This document shows, one piece after another, positions 42,997 to 51,211 of a DNA stretch of 64,000 nt (the first letter of the stretch is position 1; each line of letters opens with the position of its first letter). The notes under the pieces are model-generated. The model was not told the DNA's origin. It searched no databases and saw only the letters and a list, made by a program, of their open reading frames with translations. The stretch spans positions 1-64,000 of the forward strand of contig JBBQRA010000001.1 of NCBI GenBank assembly GCA_038215275.1. Direction: 5' to 3'. The stretch is from Ga0077553 sp038215275 (GTDB taxonomy: Bacteria; Acidobacteriota; Terriglobia; Bryobacterales; Bryobacteraceae). The position numbers and the translations under genes were made by a program.

Positions 42997-44313
42997 TCAT
43001 TGTAACGGCAACCGAAGCAGCGCCACGCAACCCCGTTCCGGCCGGTTCTCGAGCGTTAGCGATCCGCCGTGCCCTTCGGCAATCTGCCTGCACAGCACCA
43101 GACCTATCCCGCTTCCGGATGGCTTCGTCGTAAAGAACGGCACGAACAGGTTGGTCGTCGCCGCCAACCCCGGCCCCTCGTCCTCCACCCGCAACTCCAC
43201 CTGCCACGGCAGCACCTCCCACCGTACCCGCACCCCACCCCGGGTTTCCAGCGCCGCCTCCACGCCGTTCTTCACCAGATTGATCAACAACTGCTCCAGT
43301 TGGTCGGCATCGGCCTGCACCGTTACCTCCGGACCACCAACAATCGCCACCGGCATCCGCACTTCCATCCGTACCACCCGCAGCACCAACTCCTGCAGCC
43401 GCACCGGCGCCAAGGCAGGCCGTGGCAGCTTGGCAAACTTCGCGTAGGCGCCCATAAACCGTGCCAGCGATTCGCTTCGCGCTGCAATCACGCTCAGCCC
43501 CCCTTGCATGTCCTCCCGCCAATCCTCCGGCAGCGGGTCCCTCCTCACGATCGATTCGAGTGAACCTGCGATCGACTTAATCGGCGCCAGCGAGTTATTC
43601 AGCTCATGGCCCAGCACCCGCACCAGCCGCTGCCAAGCCTGCAACTCTTCTTCTCGCAATGGCCGCGTCAGGTCGGTCAAGACCAGCAGCCGATGGGGCA
43701 ATCCGCCTTCCCGGAACGAACTTCGCGAAATCCCCCATCGCCCCGACCCGCCCGGAAACACCCGCTGCACGGTCTTGACACTCTCGTCGTCCAAATACTC
43801 CGCCAACCCCAGTTCCCCCGCCTCCCGCTCCAGCATCCGCTCTGCAGGCTGCCCCAGCAACCGCTCCCCCGCCCGGTTCACCAGCCGCAACTGCCGCTTC
43901 TCATCGAAGGCAAAGATAGCGACATCAATTTCCTCCATCACCTTTCGCAGCAGCGTCGTCGCCTCCAGTGCGCCCAGCCGCTGGGTCCGCATCGTCGCGC
44001 CCATCGCGTTCACTTGCTGCATCACTTCGGCCAACGCGTCCGTACCCGACGCCCCCGTCGCCCGAATCGAATAGTCCCCTTCCCGGATCGCTTCCAACAG
44101 ATTCGAAACCGTCCGCAGCGGCGATGCGATCCGCTCCCTCACCGCCAATCCAAAGCCCAACCACGCCCCGCCAATCACCAGCCCCAGAGTCCACATCGCA
44201 TTCGGCGTGTAGTCTCCCGTCCCGATCACCCACCCCGCAAAAACCACCGCCGGCAGCCCCGCCGCCAGTGCCAGCACCTGCACCGAGCCTTCGTGGGACA
44301 GCTTAAAGCCCAT
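42997..44313 (-). CDS. NtrY-type membrane sensor histidine kinase
   Basis: 438 residues from ATG at 44313, overlapping the response regulator end by 11 bp. Two transmembrane helices near the N-terminus (about 10-30 and 40-57), a HAMP region (about 60-110), a PAS-like domain (about 118-215), HisKA with LGHELNNSLAPIKSIAGSL (His236), and HATPase_c with LLINLVKNGVEAAL (N-box), VEDEGPGL and a G2 box SGSGIGLVLCRQIAEGHGG. The NNSLAPIKS context is typical of NtrY. It should phosphorylate the adjacent sigma-54-type regulator. Confidence 0.93.
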   Translation of the reverse strand: MGFKLSHEGSVQVLALAAGLPAVVFAGWVIGTGDYTPNAMWTLGLVIGGAWLGFGLAVRERIASPLRTVSNLLEAIREGDYSIRATGASGTDALAEVMQQVNAMGATMRTQRLGALEATTLLRKVMEEIDVAIFAFDEKRQLRLVNRAGERLLGQPAERMLEREAGELGLAEYLDDESVKTVQRVFPGGSGRWGISRSSFREGGLPHRLLVLTDLTRPLREEELQAWQRLVRVLGHELNNSLAPIKSIAGSLESIVRRDPLPEDWREDMQGGLSVIAARSESLARFMGAYAKFAKLPRPALAPVRLQELVLRVVRMEVRMPVAIVGGPEVTVQADADQLEQLLINLVKNGVEAALETRGGVRVRWEVLPWQVELRVEDEGPGLAATTNLFVPFFTTKPSGSGIGLVLCRQIAEGHGGSLTLENRPERGCVALLRLPLQ

Positions 44314-45673
44314 AGCGTTCAAGCCGCCGGTAGAGCGCACTCCGCGAAAGGCCCAACGCCCGCGCGGCGTGGCTGACGTTTCCATCGTGCCTGGACAGGG
44401 CCTTCTTGATCAGGAATCCCTCCACCTCTTCAAGGCTCATCTCTTCGAGACGTCCCGTTCCCTCGCGGGGCGGCCGCACGGCTAGGTCCGCCACCCGGAT
44501 CAGATGATCCTGCGCCATCAGCACCGCCCGTTCCACCACGTGATTCAGTTCCCGAACGTTACCCTGCCAAGGGTTCTCCACCATCAGCTTCATTGCCGCC
44601 GGTTCAAAACCGGCCAGGTGCTTTCGATACCGCCGCGAATGCGATGCCAGGAAGTAAGCGGCCAGATGCGGAATGTCCTCTTTCCGCTCCCGTAACGGCG
44701 GTAGTGGAATTTCGATTGTGTTCAACCGGAAGAGCAGGTCCTGCCGAAACCGATTCTGCGTCACCTCTTCTTCCAAATTCGCATTCGTCGCCGAGATCAC
44801 CCGCACGTCCACCCGCTTCGTCTTGGACGATCCTACCCGCTCCATCTCGCCAATCTCGAGTACCCGCAGAAGCTTCGCCTGCAAATTATAAGGAACGTTG
44901 GCGATCTCATCCAGAAACAGCGTCCCCGTATCAGCCAGCTCAAACCGGCCCACCCGGTCCACCTTCGCATCCGTAAAGGCGCCCTTCACGTGACCAAACA
45001 ACTCGCTCTCGAAAATCCCTTCGGCCAAGCCACCCGCGTTCACTGTGATCATCGGCCGGTCCCGCCGCAGCGAGATCGCGTGCAGCGTCCGCGACACCAC
45101 CTCTTTGCCGGTTCCTGGCTCGCCCGTGATCAATACGTTCGCGTCCGAAGGCCCGACCCGTGCGATCAACTGCAGCACCGGTTGCATTGCCGCGCTCTCG
45201 GCGATCATCGCCGGACGCCCTTCGCTCTGCAGCAGCCGGTTTTCCGCCTCCAACCGCTGGCTCTTCCGCAGTGCCTCGCTCAGTTCGACCTGCGTCCGGA
45301 CGATCGCCAGCAACCGAGCGTTGTCCCACGGTTTCTGCACGAAATCCCGCGCCCCGTGCCGCATCGCTTCCACCGCCAACTCGACCGAACCCCACGCCGT
45401 CATCACTACCACCGGCAGCGAAGGATCCTTCGCCGCCACCTGCCGCAGAACATCCAGGCCCTCCTGCCCCGAGGTCGTGTCCCGCGCATAGTTCAGATCC
45501 ATCAGTAGGATGTCGTATTCGCGGATCTCGAGAGCGGACAGAATCGCCGCCGGCGACGCCGCCGTCTCAATCTGGTAGCCTTCCGCCTTCAGCAGCAGCC
45601 GCAGAGCGGCGAGCACATCGGGCTGGTCATCGGCGATCAGGATGCGGGGGGGGTTGGGCTTGCTCACTAGCAT
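44303..45673 (-). CDS. Sigma-54-dependent response regulator (NtrC/NtrX family)
   Basis: 456 residues from ATG at 45673; GTG at 45667 is an alternative. Receiver domain (1-125; acidic pocket ADD, phospho-acceptor Asp59, Lys in FVQKPW), AAA+ domain (about 150-380; Walker A GEPGTGKE, Walker B TLFLDEIAN) and a Fis-type HTH at the C-terminus (VSHAARALGLSRSALYRRLERYG). The sigma-54 contact loop reads GAFTDA, not GAFTGA. It activates sigma-54 promoters when phosphorylated by the kinase encoded next. It heads the six-gene unit and may control it. Confidence 0.94.
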   Translation of the reverse strand: MLVSKPNPPRILIADDQPDVLAALRLLLKAEGYQIETAASPAAILSALEIREYDILLMDLNYARDTTSGQEGLDVLRQVAAKDPSLPVVVMTAWGSVELAVEAMRHGARDFVQKPWDNARLLAIVRTQVELSEALRKSQRLEAENRLLQSEGRPAMIAESAAMQPVLQLIARVGPSDANVLITGEPGTGKEVVSRTLHAISLRRDRPMITVNAGGLAEGIFESELFGHVKGAFTDAKVDRVGRFELADTGTLFLDEIANVPYNLQAKLLRVLEIGEMERVGSSKTKRVDVRVISATNANLEEEVTQNRFRQDLLFRLNTIEIPLPPLRERKEDIPHLAAYFLASHSRRYRKHLAGFEPAAMKLMVENPWQGNVRELNHVVERAVLMAQDHLIRVADLAVRPPREGTGRLEEMSLEEVEGFLIKKALSRHDGNVSHAARALGLSRSALYRRLERYGL

Positions 45674-45681
45674 CCAGAATC

Positions 45682-45697
45682 TGCAATCTTGGGACCA
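45682..45697 (-). promoter_or_regulatory. Possible sigma-54 (-24/-12) promoter before the response regulator
   Basis: On the minus strand TGGTCCC, 4 bases, TTGCA matches the -24/-12 layout with correct GG-to-GC spacing. It lies so close to the ATG at 45673 that the predicted start site falls at that codon, which argues either for the GTG at 45667 or for a chance match. Confidence 0.3.
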
Positions 45698-45767
45698 GGA
45701 TGCAAATGCTTGAAAACAGGTCCCCACGCGAATGCCGGCCGTCCGCTATTGGGACGCCCCTGTCCCG

Positions 45768-46562
45768 CTACCGCGCACCGGCTTTTCGAATATAGATCGT
45801 ACCGTTCATCGACCGGAACGTGATCTCCGGCCCTCCGCCGTTAATCTTTCCGACAATGGTCTTATCTACCTGCACCCGGTATCGCGGCCGGCCCTCCCCG
45901 TTCTGCTCCCGCTTCACTTCCGACTCGCTCGTCACGGCCATCTCAAAATCGGTGTATACCTTGCCCCAGACGTTCCGCACCTTTACATTGGCCGCCAAGT
46001 TCGCCGGGAACGTGACATCGACGGTGCCGTTCAGCGTTGAGAACGACATCGGCTTATCCGGGCTGACCTGCTTCAGAGACACGGTCAGCTTGCCGTTCAA
46101 AGCATGGGCCACGACGGTACCGCTGACATCCTTCAGATTCACCGAACCGTTCACACTATCGACATCGATATCGCCGTCTACGTTCTCCACGTTGATCCCC
46201 TTTCCGTTCACGCCGCGAAGATTCAGCGAGGCCTTAGCCGGCACCCAGATCTGCAGGTCGCTATTCCGGCTCAGAACCGACGTACTGACCTTAACGACGT
46301 TGCCCTCTTCTTCAACATTAAAACCGCTAGACCCGCTCATGATCTGCCGCATCCCGTTCGGCGCCGGCTTTTCGTTCACGGCGTTCGAGCCGCCCACTTC
46401 GACGATGACGTCTTTGCCCGCGTGCGTCTGCACCGTGATTGAGCCGTTGATCGTGTTCGCCTTCACCAGCGCCGGCCGCGTCGGGTCGCTCAGCGGAACG
46501 TTGATCTTCTCCGCCCAAACCGCCCCGCAGAACAGTCCCAGAATCCACAATTTCTTACGCAT
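45768..46562 (-). CDS. Secreted DUF4097-type putative adhesin
   Basis: 264 residues with a signal peptide (KKLWILGLFCGAVWA). The body is repetitive beta structure typical of DUF4097 (putative adhesin, head-GIN-like): ANTINGSITVQTHAG, LNLRGVNGKGINVENVDG, DIDVDSVNGSVNLKDVSG and FSTLNGTVDVTFPA. Each turn carries a V/L-N-G-x-I/V motif. Such proteins often sit beside ECF sigma/anti-sigma pairs, as here, and may be a target of that regulon. It is the fourth gene of the sigma operon, 2 bp after the small secreted protein. Confidence 0.85.
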   Translation of the reverse strand: MRKKLWILGLFCGAVWAEKINVPLSDPTRPALVKANTINGSITVQTHAGKDVIVEVGGSNAVNEKPAPNGMRQIMSGSSGFNVEEEGNVVKVSTSVLSRNSDLQIWVPAKASLNLRGVNGKGINVENVDGDIDVDSVNGSVNLKDVSGTVVAHALNGKLTVSLKQVSPDKPMSFSTLNGTVDVTFPANLAANVKVRNVWGKVYTDFEMAVTSESEVKREQNGEGRPRYRVQVDKTIVGKINGGGPEITFRSMNGTIYIRKAGAR

Positions 46563-46564
46563 GA

Positions 46565-46768
46565 TTACTTTCCTAACGAATGAATCAAAATCTCGATATT
46601 CAGTCCGCTGATGGCCAGCAGCGGTCCGCCGACCAGCTTTACGTCTGCATCGTTGCTGCGTTGCTCTACGTAGATCTCCACCGTCTGCATCCCGGCAAAG
46701 CTCCGGTCAATGGTTTCCGGCGCGGCCCATACAGCCGGTGACGAAACGAACCCAATTAACACCCTCAT
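46565..46768 (-). CDS. Small secreted protein, possibly truncated DUF4097 relative
   Basis: 67 residues from ATG at 46768, overlapping the anti-sigma stop by 4 bp (ATGA). A weak signal peptide (RVLIGFVSSPAVWAAP) is followed by ETIDRSFAGMQTVEIYVEQ and a short hydrophobic C-terminal part. The opening resembles that of DUF4097 proteins, which suggests a truncated paralogue of the neighbouring gene. The tight spacing on both sides argues that it is still translated. No function can be given. Confidence 0.5.
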   Translation of the reverse strand: MRVLIGFVSSPAVWAAPETIDRSFAGMQTVEIYVEQRSNDADVKLVGGPLLAISGLNIEILIHSLGK

Positions 46769-47466
46769 TGCCAATTCTCCTGTTTCAATGCCCGTTCGAG
46801 ATATTGCCGGACGTTAGGATCGAGCTTCGGATCCAGCCGCAACTTCTCGACGCCGCTCCGTTCCCGCGCGGCAAGCAGCAGGTCGATTCCCGCCACCTGC
46901 ACCAGGGGTGAATCGTCAAGGGTTAGCAATTCGCGCGCCGCCTGCTTCACCGTCTCACTCCGGGCGTAGCGCCGAAGGGCGTCGGCCGCGGCCAGGCGCA
47001 CATCGACGCTCGAATCCATCCGCAGCGTCCGGGTCAGAGCCCCGATCACTTCCGCGTCGGGTTTCTCGAGCGCCGCTGAATACCGGATGCCCCGCAGCCG
47101 CTCGCTGGCCGACTGCTGTTCGAGCAGCGAAAGCGCCACCACTTCACGGAGGCCGCGGACCTCCTGGCGCAGATCCTTAACGTCGGTCGTCGTCCGGCCA
47201 GCAAAAAAGCTGACCACGATCGCTGCCGCCACGCCCGCCCACTTCACCCAATCCCGGCTCGTTGGCTTCGTTTCGTCACGGAGGCGTTGGCGAAAACGAA
47301 CCGGCAAGCCGGGATCGGGTGCTTCGTCGGCCCAGGCGCCCATCCGCTGCCACATCGCCATCGTCACCTGGCAATCCGAACATTGCGCCAGATGCAGCTC
47401 AAACTGAGGATTCCGCACCCCTTCGAGATGTTCGGCCAGTTCAATTTCCCGTTCGCGACAAGACAT
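46765..47466 (-). CDS. Anti-sigma factor with zinc finger, one TM helix and HEAT repeats
   Basis: 233 residues. The N-terminal ZAS-type zinc-finger motif is FELHLAQCSDCQ (H-x3-C-x2-C, about residues 24-33), which binds ECF sigma factors. A transmembrane helix (about 76-91, WAGVAAAIVVSFFAG) anchors it, then a coiled coil (about 95-120). The periplasmic part (about 125-230) contains HEAT-like repeats (VIGALTRTLRMDSSVDVRLAAADALRRY, LVQVAGIDLLLAARE). It overlaps the sigma gene by 26 bp. It should hold the sigma factor inactive until an envelope signal arrives. Confidence 0.85.
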   Translation of the reverse strand: MSCREREIELAEHLEGVRNPQFELHLAQCSDCQVTMAMWQRMGAWADEAPDPGLPVRFRQRLRDETKPTSRDWVKWAGVAAAIVVSFFAGRTTTDVKDLRQEVRGLREVVALSLLEQQSASERLRGIRYSAALEKPDAEVIGALTRTLRMDSSVDVRLAAADALRRYARSETVKQAARELLTLDDSPLVQVAGIDLLLAARERSGVEKLRLDPKLDPNVRQYLERALKQENWQ

Positions 47467-47995
47467 GGTGCCCTCCTGACAGTCGTTCGTAAATCCCTCG
47501 CAATTGCTGCAGCGCCCGGAAGACGCGAACCTTCACAGTGCCGGTTTCGACGCCAAGCAACTCCCCAATCTGTTCGTACTTCATGCCCTGATAGCGGCTC
47601 AGGACGAGCAGTTCGCGCTTGTCCGGCGGAAGCTGATCGAGCGCATGGCGTACCAGTTCCAATTCCTGTTCTTCCTCGTAGCCGTTCGCTTTCGGCGCGG
47701 GGACATCAAATTCAGGCGCCATGCCAGTCTCCCATCGCTGTTTCCGGTTGTGATCAATAAAGGCGTTGCGGGCAATGCGATACATCCAATTGACGAAGCG
47801 CGCGTCCGCCCGCCAAGTCTCCCCCGCGCGCAGCATGCGGAAGAACACGTCCTGCGTGAGATCCTCGCTCAGGTTCCGGCTACCACCGAGTCGCAGAAAG
47901 TAACGGAATAAGGCAGCGTGGTGCCGGTCGAACAGCACCCCTAGCTTGCCGGTATCCCCGCGTTGCACGGCGGTCATTAACTCTTCGTCTGTCAC
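47441..47995 (-). CDS. ECF-type RNA polymerase sigma factor
   Basis: 184 residues from GTG at 47995. Region 2: LFRYFLRLGGSRNLSEDLTQDVFFRML and the -10 recognition part WRADARFVNWMYRIARNAFIDHNRK. Region 4: LPPDKRELLVLSRYQGMKYEQIGELLG and TGTVKVRVFRALQQLR. There is no region 1 or 3, as expected for group 4 (ECF). It starts a four-gene operon with its anti-sigma factor and two secreted proteins. Autoregulation is likely but no promoter motif was assigned. Confidence 0.93.
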   Translation of the reverse strand: MTDEELMTAVQRGDTGKLGVLFDRHHAALFRYFLRLGGSRNLSEDLTQDVFFRMLRAGETWRADARFVNWMYRIARNAFIDHNRKQRWETGMAPEFDVPAPKANGYEEEQELELVRHALDQLPPDKRELLVLSRYQGMKYEQIGELLGVETGTVKVRVFRALQQLRGIYERLSGGHHVLSRTGN

Positions 47996-48042
47996 GTTCT
48001 GCCTATCCTACGAGCCAACAGCCGAAGGGTTACACTGAGGGA

Positions 48043-48986
48043 ATGCGGTCCGGATTCGCATTTTTCCTTGCTTCAGACCTGACTTTGGCACAGCCCCAGA
48101 GTTTTGACAAATACAATTATCAAGCGCCGCCCGGCTAGACCGGCAAAGCGGCCACCGGCGGATGGAGTGGACGAAGATCGATCAGGCGAGGAAGTTCTAC
48201 TGCCAGATCATCATGTACGAGGCGCAAAATTCGTTGGGTTCCGCCGCCGCGGACCTCGCCGCCGAGTGGAAGGCGGTGGTGGACATATCCTTCGACACAA
48301 AAGCCGAGATCTTGAAGCGGGACCTCCCGCTGCCCACTGCGCCGGATAGCATCGTCCGAATCGCCGACACGACGAACAAGCAAAATAAGAGCTGAGCGAT
48401 CGTCAGTCTGTACGTGCTTCGGTATCCAGGACGGTACGTGGGGATCATGCAGTTGATGCCGAATGAGCAGGCCTTTGAGGCCTGCCAGGGAGACGTCGCG
48501 CCGGTGTTGCCGAGCATCGCATTGACCACGGCGCCTGTTTCGGCCGTGCCCGCCGGTACGGTCGCAGGTACCTGGGAGCGCGTAGTGGCGACGCCGACGC
48601 CCATGCGCTACAACATGTTCACCAAGCAGTGGGATTACGATTCTGTCGGAGCCATGAACCAGTTCCGGAACTCCTACAAGTACACGTTGCGGCCCGACGG
48701 ACAGTACACCTACGAAGTGGAGTTCGACAGCTTTAACCGCTACCAGCGGGACCGCATGTGGGAACAGGGCCGCTACTTATCCAACGGCGGGATCATCCAG
48801 TTTGAGCCCAAGGAATACAAAAAGGGCACCTCCGACCGCCGCAAGGAGACCATCCTCTCCCCGGCCGCGCCCCCGGCTCCTTACTCCCGGCGGTTCCTGC
48901 TCGGCAAGCACCCGCAATATGACTCCGTCGGCCTGAATCTTCAGGAAACGGACGGTTCCTGGAACACCTTTAAGGCTCCTCAGTAG
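48043..48986 (+). pseudogene. Secreted protein gene broken by two stops and a frameshift
   Basis: One ancestral reading frame can be traced through three lesions. ATG at 48043 opens a signal-peptide-like start and runs through SFDKYNYQAPPG to a TAG at 48136-48138. The same frame continues as TGKAATGG, then shifts near 48160 to MEWTKIDQARKFYCQ. That frame meets TGA at 48393-48395 and continues uninterrupted as AIVSLYVLRYPGRYVG through TWERVVATPTPMRYN, FTKQWDYDSVGAMNQFRNSY and YSRRFLLGKHPQYDS to the TAG at 48986. The intact protein would have been about 310 residues, exported, and of unknown function. The 3' two thirds are well preserved, so the damage is recent. Confidence 0.78.
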
Positions 48987-49019
48987 TGGCCGCTCCCGCC
49001 GCCATGCGTTAATGGTTTC

Positions 49020-50087
49020 ATGTCCAAAATGCTCGAAGAGATCCGTCAACAACCGGCGGCGCTCGAGCGCACGTTCCGCGCCGAACTGCGTTCCATTGAG
49101 AAACTGAAGAAGTACTTCGCTACGCGCAAGCCGAAGTTCATTATCCTGTCCGCGCGCGGAACCTCTGACAACGCCGCCCAGTTTGGCCGCTATCTGCTGG
49201 AAATTGCCACTGGTATTCCGGTGTCGCTGGCCGCTCCGTCGATCGTCACGCTCTATGGCGCGCCTATGGCGTATAGCGAAGACACGCTGGTAATTGCGAT
49301 CTCCCAGTCGGGTGAGTCCACGGATACCAACCTCGTGCTCGAACGCGCGAAAGCCGCTGGGGCCTTTACCATCGGCATCACGAACGAACCCGAAAGCTCG
49401 CTCGCCAAGATGGCCGGCCATGCATTTCTTGTGCGCGCGGGCCGCGAGAAGAGCGTGGCCGCAACAAAGACCTACACCGGCCAACTGCTGGCGATGTATC
49501 TGATTGCCTACGCCCTTGGCGCCCCCGTTGACCTCGACGAGATTCGCCAACTGCCCGAATTTGCCAACGCCGCTCTGAGCATCTTCCCGGAAGTGTCCGA
49601 GCGCGCCATCCGCTACCGCTTCATGGAACACGCCGTCGTCGTCGGGCGCGGTCTGAACTACGCGAACGCCTTCGAATTCGCCCTGAAGATGATGGAAACC
49701 AGCTATGTGGTGGCCGAACGGTTCTCGTCCGCCGACTTCCTGCACGGTCCCATCGCGATGGTGGAAGCAGCCTTTCCAGTGTTCTTGTTTACGCCGCCCG
49801 GCGTCACCTGGCCGTCGATGCAGGAGATGCTTGTCAAGCTCACCGGCCTCGGCGCGGAGACGATGCTGATCACCGATCAGAGCAACAAGGCCGCGGCAAG
49901 CCTGAAATCGAGCCGTCCCATCGTGATCCCAGCCAATCTGGGACGCAAGAAGGCGCTGCCCGAGGAACTCTACACCCCGATCCCGTACATCATCCCGGCG
50001 CAGATGTTCGCGGCGTGTCTGGCGGCGGAAAAGGGCTTAAATCCGGACCAGCCGCGGACGCTGTCGAAAGTGACGCAGACGCTCTAG
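49020..50087 (+). CDS. SIS-domain sugar-phosphate isomerase/deaminase (GlmS/AgaS-like)
   Basis: 355 residues with two SIS domains. The first (about 30-170) shows IILSARGTSDNAAQFGRYLLE, the phosphate-binding ISQSGESTDTNLVLERAK and GREKSVAATKTYTGQLLAMY. The second (about 200-350) shows VVVGRGLNYANAFEFALKMMETSYV, then ERFSSADFLHGPIAMVE. It resembles the isomerase half of GlmS and NagB-II/AgaS proteins but lacks the glutaminase domain. It likely acts on glucosamine-6-phosphate or a related amino sugar phosphate. The stop overlaps the opposing small gene by CTAG. Confidence 0.9.
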   Translation: MSKMLEEIRQQPAALERTFRAELRSIEKLKKYFATRKPKFIILSARGTSDNAAQFGRYLLEIATGIPVSLAAPSIVTLYGAPMAYSEDTLVIAISQSGESTDTNLVLERAKAAGAFTIGITNEPESSLAKMAGHAFLVRAGREKSVAATKTYTGQLLAMYLIAYALGAPVDLDEIRQLPEFANAALSIFPEVSERAIRYRFMEHAVVVGRGLNYANAFEFALKMMETSYVVAERFSSADFLHGPIAMVEAAFPVFLFTPPGVTWPSMQEMLVKLTGLGAETMLITDQSNKAAASLKSSRPIVIPANLGRKKALPEELYTPIPYIIPAQMFAACLAAEKGLNPDQPRTLSKVTQTL

Positions 50088-50284
50088 CCTTCGGCCATTC
50101 GCTCGGCCCACCGCAGGAACCGCCACAGTTCCCGGCGGTGGGTCCAGCCGAAGCTGACAAACTCGCGGAAGCCAATGGTTTCGGCGTGAATTCCCCAATA
50201 CGTTTCAATCCGCCAGCGGATATACGGACTGGCCCAGGGCCGAAGCCGGTAGCCTTTCGCCGCCCGCCACAGATACGTGATCAT
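50084..50284 (-). CDS. Small basic aromatic-rich hypothetical protein
   Basis: 66 residues, rich in Trp, Arg and Tyr (LWRAAKGYRLRPWASPYIRW, then RIETYWGI). No signal peptide or transmembrane helix. It lies 3 bp downstream of a VWFA gene on the same strand, which supports translation. I believe similar short proteins occur in other acidobacteria but cannot check this here. No function is known. Confidence 0.6.
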   Translation of the reverse strand: MITYLWRAAKGYRLRPWASPYIRWRIETYWGIHAETIGFREFVSFGWTHRRELWRFLRWAERMAEG

Positions 50285-50287
50285 GCC

Positions 50288-51211
50288 CTAGGACTTGCCC
50301 TCGCCTTTTGCGTAGTAGCCACTGCGGGTACGAACCGTGGGATTGCCTGGCGCCTTTACTGTCAACTTCACCTGCCGGAAGGCGCCATCGTCGGGCTTGG
50401 TGGGGCTGTAGGCAATGATGTATTGGCTACGGATCTCTTTGGCGATCGCAATGGCCATTGCCTCGACGGCTTCCAGCGTTTCCGGGAAATGGGCCACGCC
50501 GCCGCTTTGCTTCGAAAGCATATCAAGAGCACGTTTCGCGCGCTTCGCTTCGCGCGCACGCTCGTCGTTCAGGATGCCTATGGCAAAAATGAGGACCTCA
50601 GTGCGTTGGGCTTTTGAAAGCAGCTTTTCGAGGGTGTTGGCGTCGCTCGAGGCGGTATCGTCGCCGTCGGTGATCAGCAGCAACACCTTCTTGTCCTTCT
50701 TCCCCTTCGCTTTCACGTGGTCGAGCGACATCGATAGTGCGTCGCGAAAGGCGGTGCCGCCACGCGCGTCGATCCGCGTCAGCCCAGCTTCCAGCTTCTT
50801 AACATCGGCCGTGAGAGGGACATCGAGATAGGCGTCTTCATTGAAGTTGACGATGAAAACCTCGTCGAACGGATTCGATGCCTTCACCAGTTGGAGGGCC
50901 GCAACTTCGACGCGTTTGCGTTTGGGCCGCATGCTGCCCGAATTGTCGATCACCAAGCCGAGCGAAACCGGGACGTCTTCCTGTTTGAAAACTTTGATCG
51001 GCTGTTCCACGCCGTCTTCGTACACCTTGAACGCGTCACGCTTGAGATCAGTAATAAACGTTCCTTTCTTGTCGACGACCGTCGCGTGGAGCAACACCTC
51101 GCGCGTATCGGCACGAAAAGTTAAACCGCCGGTATCCTGCCCGTGCAGGCTGACGGCGGCGACGGTCTGCGCCACATACCGGGCGAAGGCGCGTCTATTG
51201 AGCTGGAGCAT
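50288..51211 (-). CDS. VWFA domain protein, acidobacterial type (second copy)
   Basis: 307 residues. Begins with a weak signal or Tat-like region (NRRAFARYVAQTVAAVSLHG), then a beta segment (VVDKKGTFITDLKRDAFKVYEDG) and a von Willebrand A domain (about 90-270) with an intact metal-ion site: DNSGSM, the Thr in GGTAFRDAL and LLITDGDD. This is the TIGR03436-type acidobacterial VWFA family. It overlaps its homologue upstream by 17 bp and probably acts with it outside the inner membrane. Role unknown. Confidence 0.88.
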   Translation of the reverse strand: MLQLNRRAFARYVAQTVAAVSLHGQDTGGLTFRADTREVLLHATVVDKKGTFITDLKRDAFKVYEDGVEQPIKVFKQEDVPVSLGLVIDNSGSMRPKRKRVEVAALQLVKASNPFDEVFIVNFNEDAYLDVPLTADVKKLEAGLTRIDARGGTAFRDALSMSLDHVKAKGKKDKKVLLLITDGDDTASSDANTLEKLLSKAQRTEVLIFAIGILNDERAREAKRAKRALDMLSKQSGGVAHFPETLEAVEAMAIAIAKEIRSQYIIAYSPTKPDDGAFRQVKLTVKAPGNPTVRTRSGYYAKGEGKS

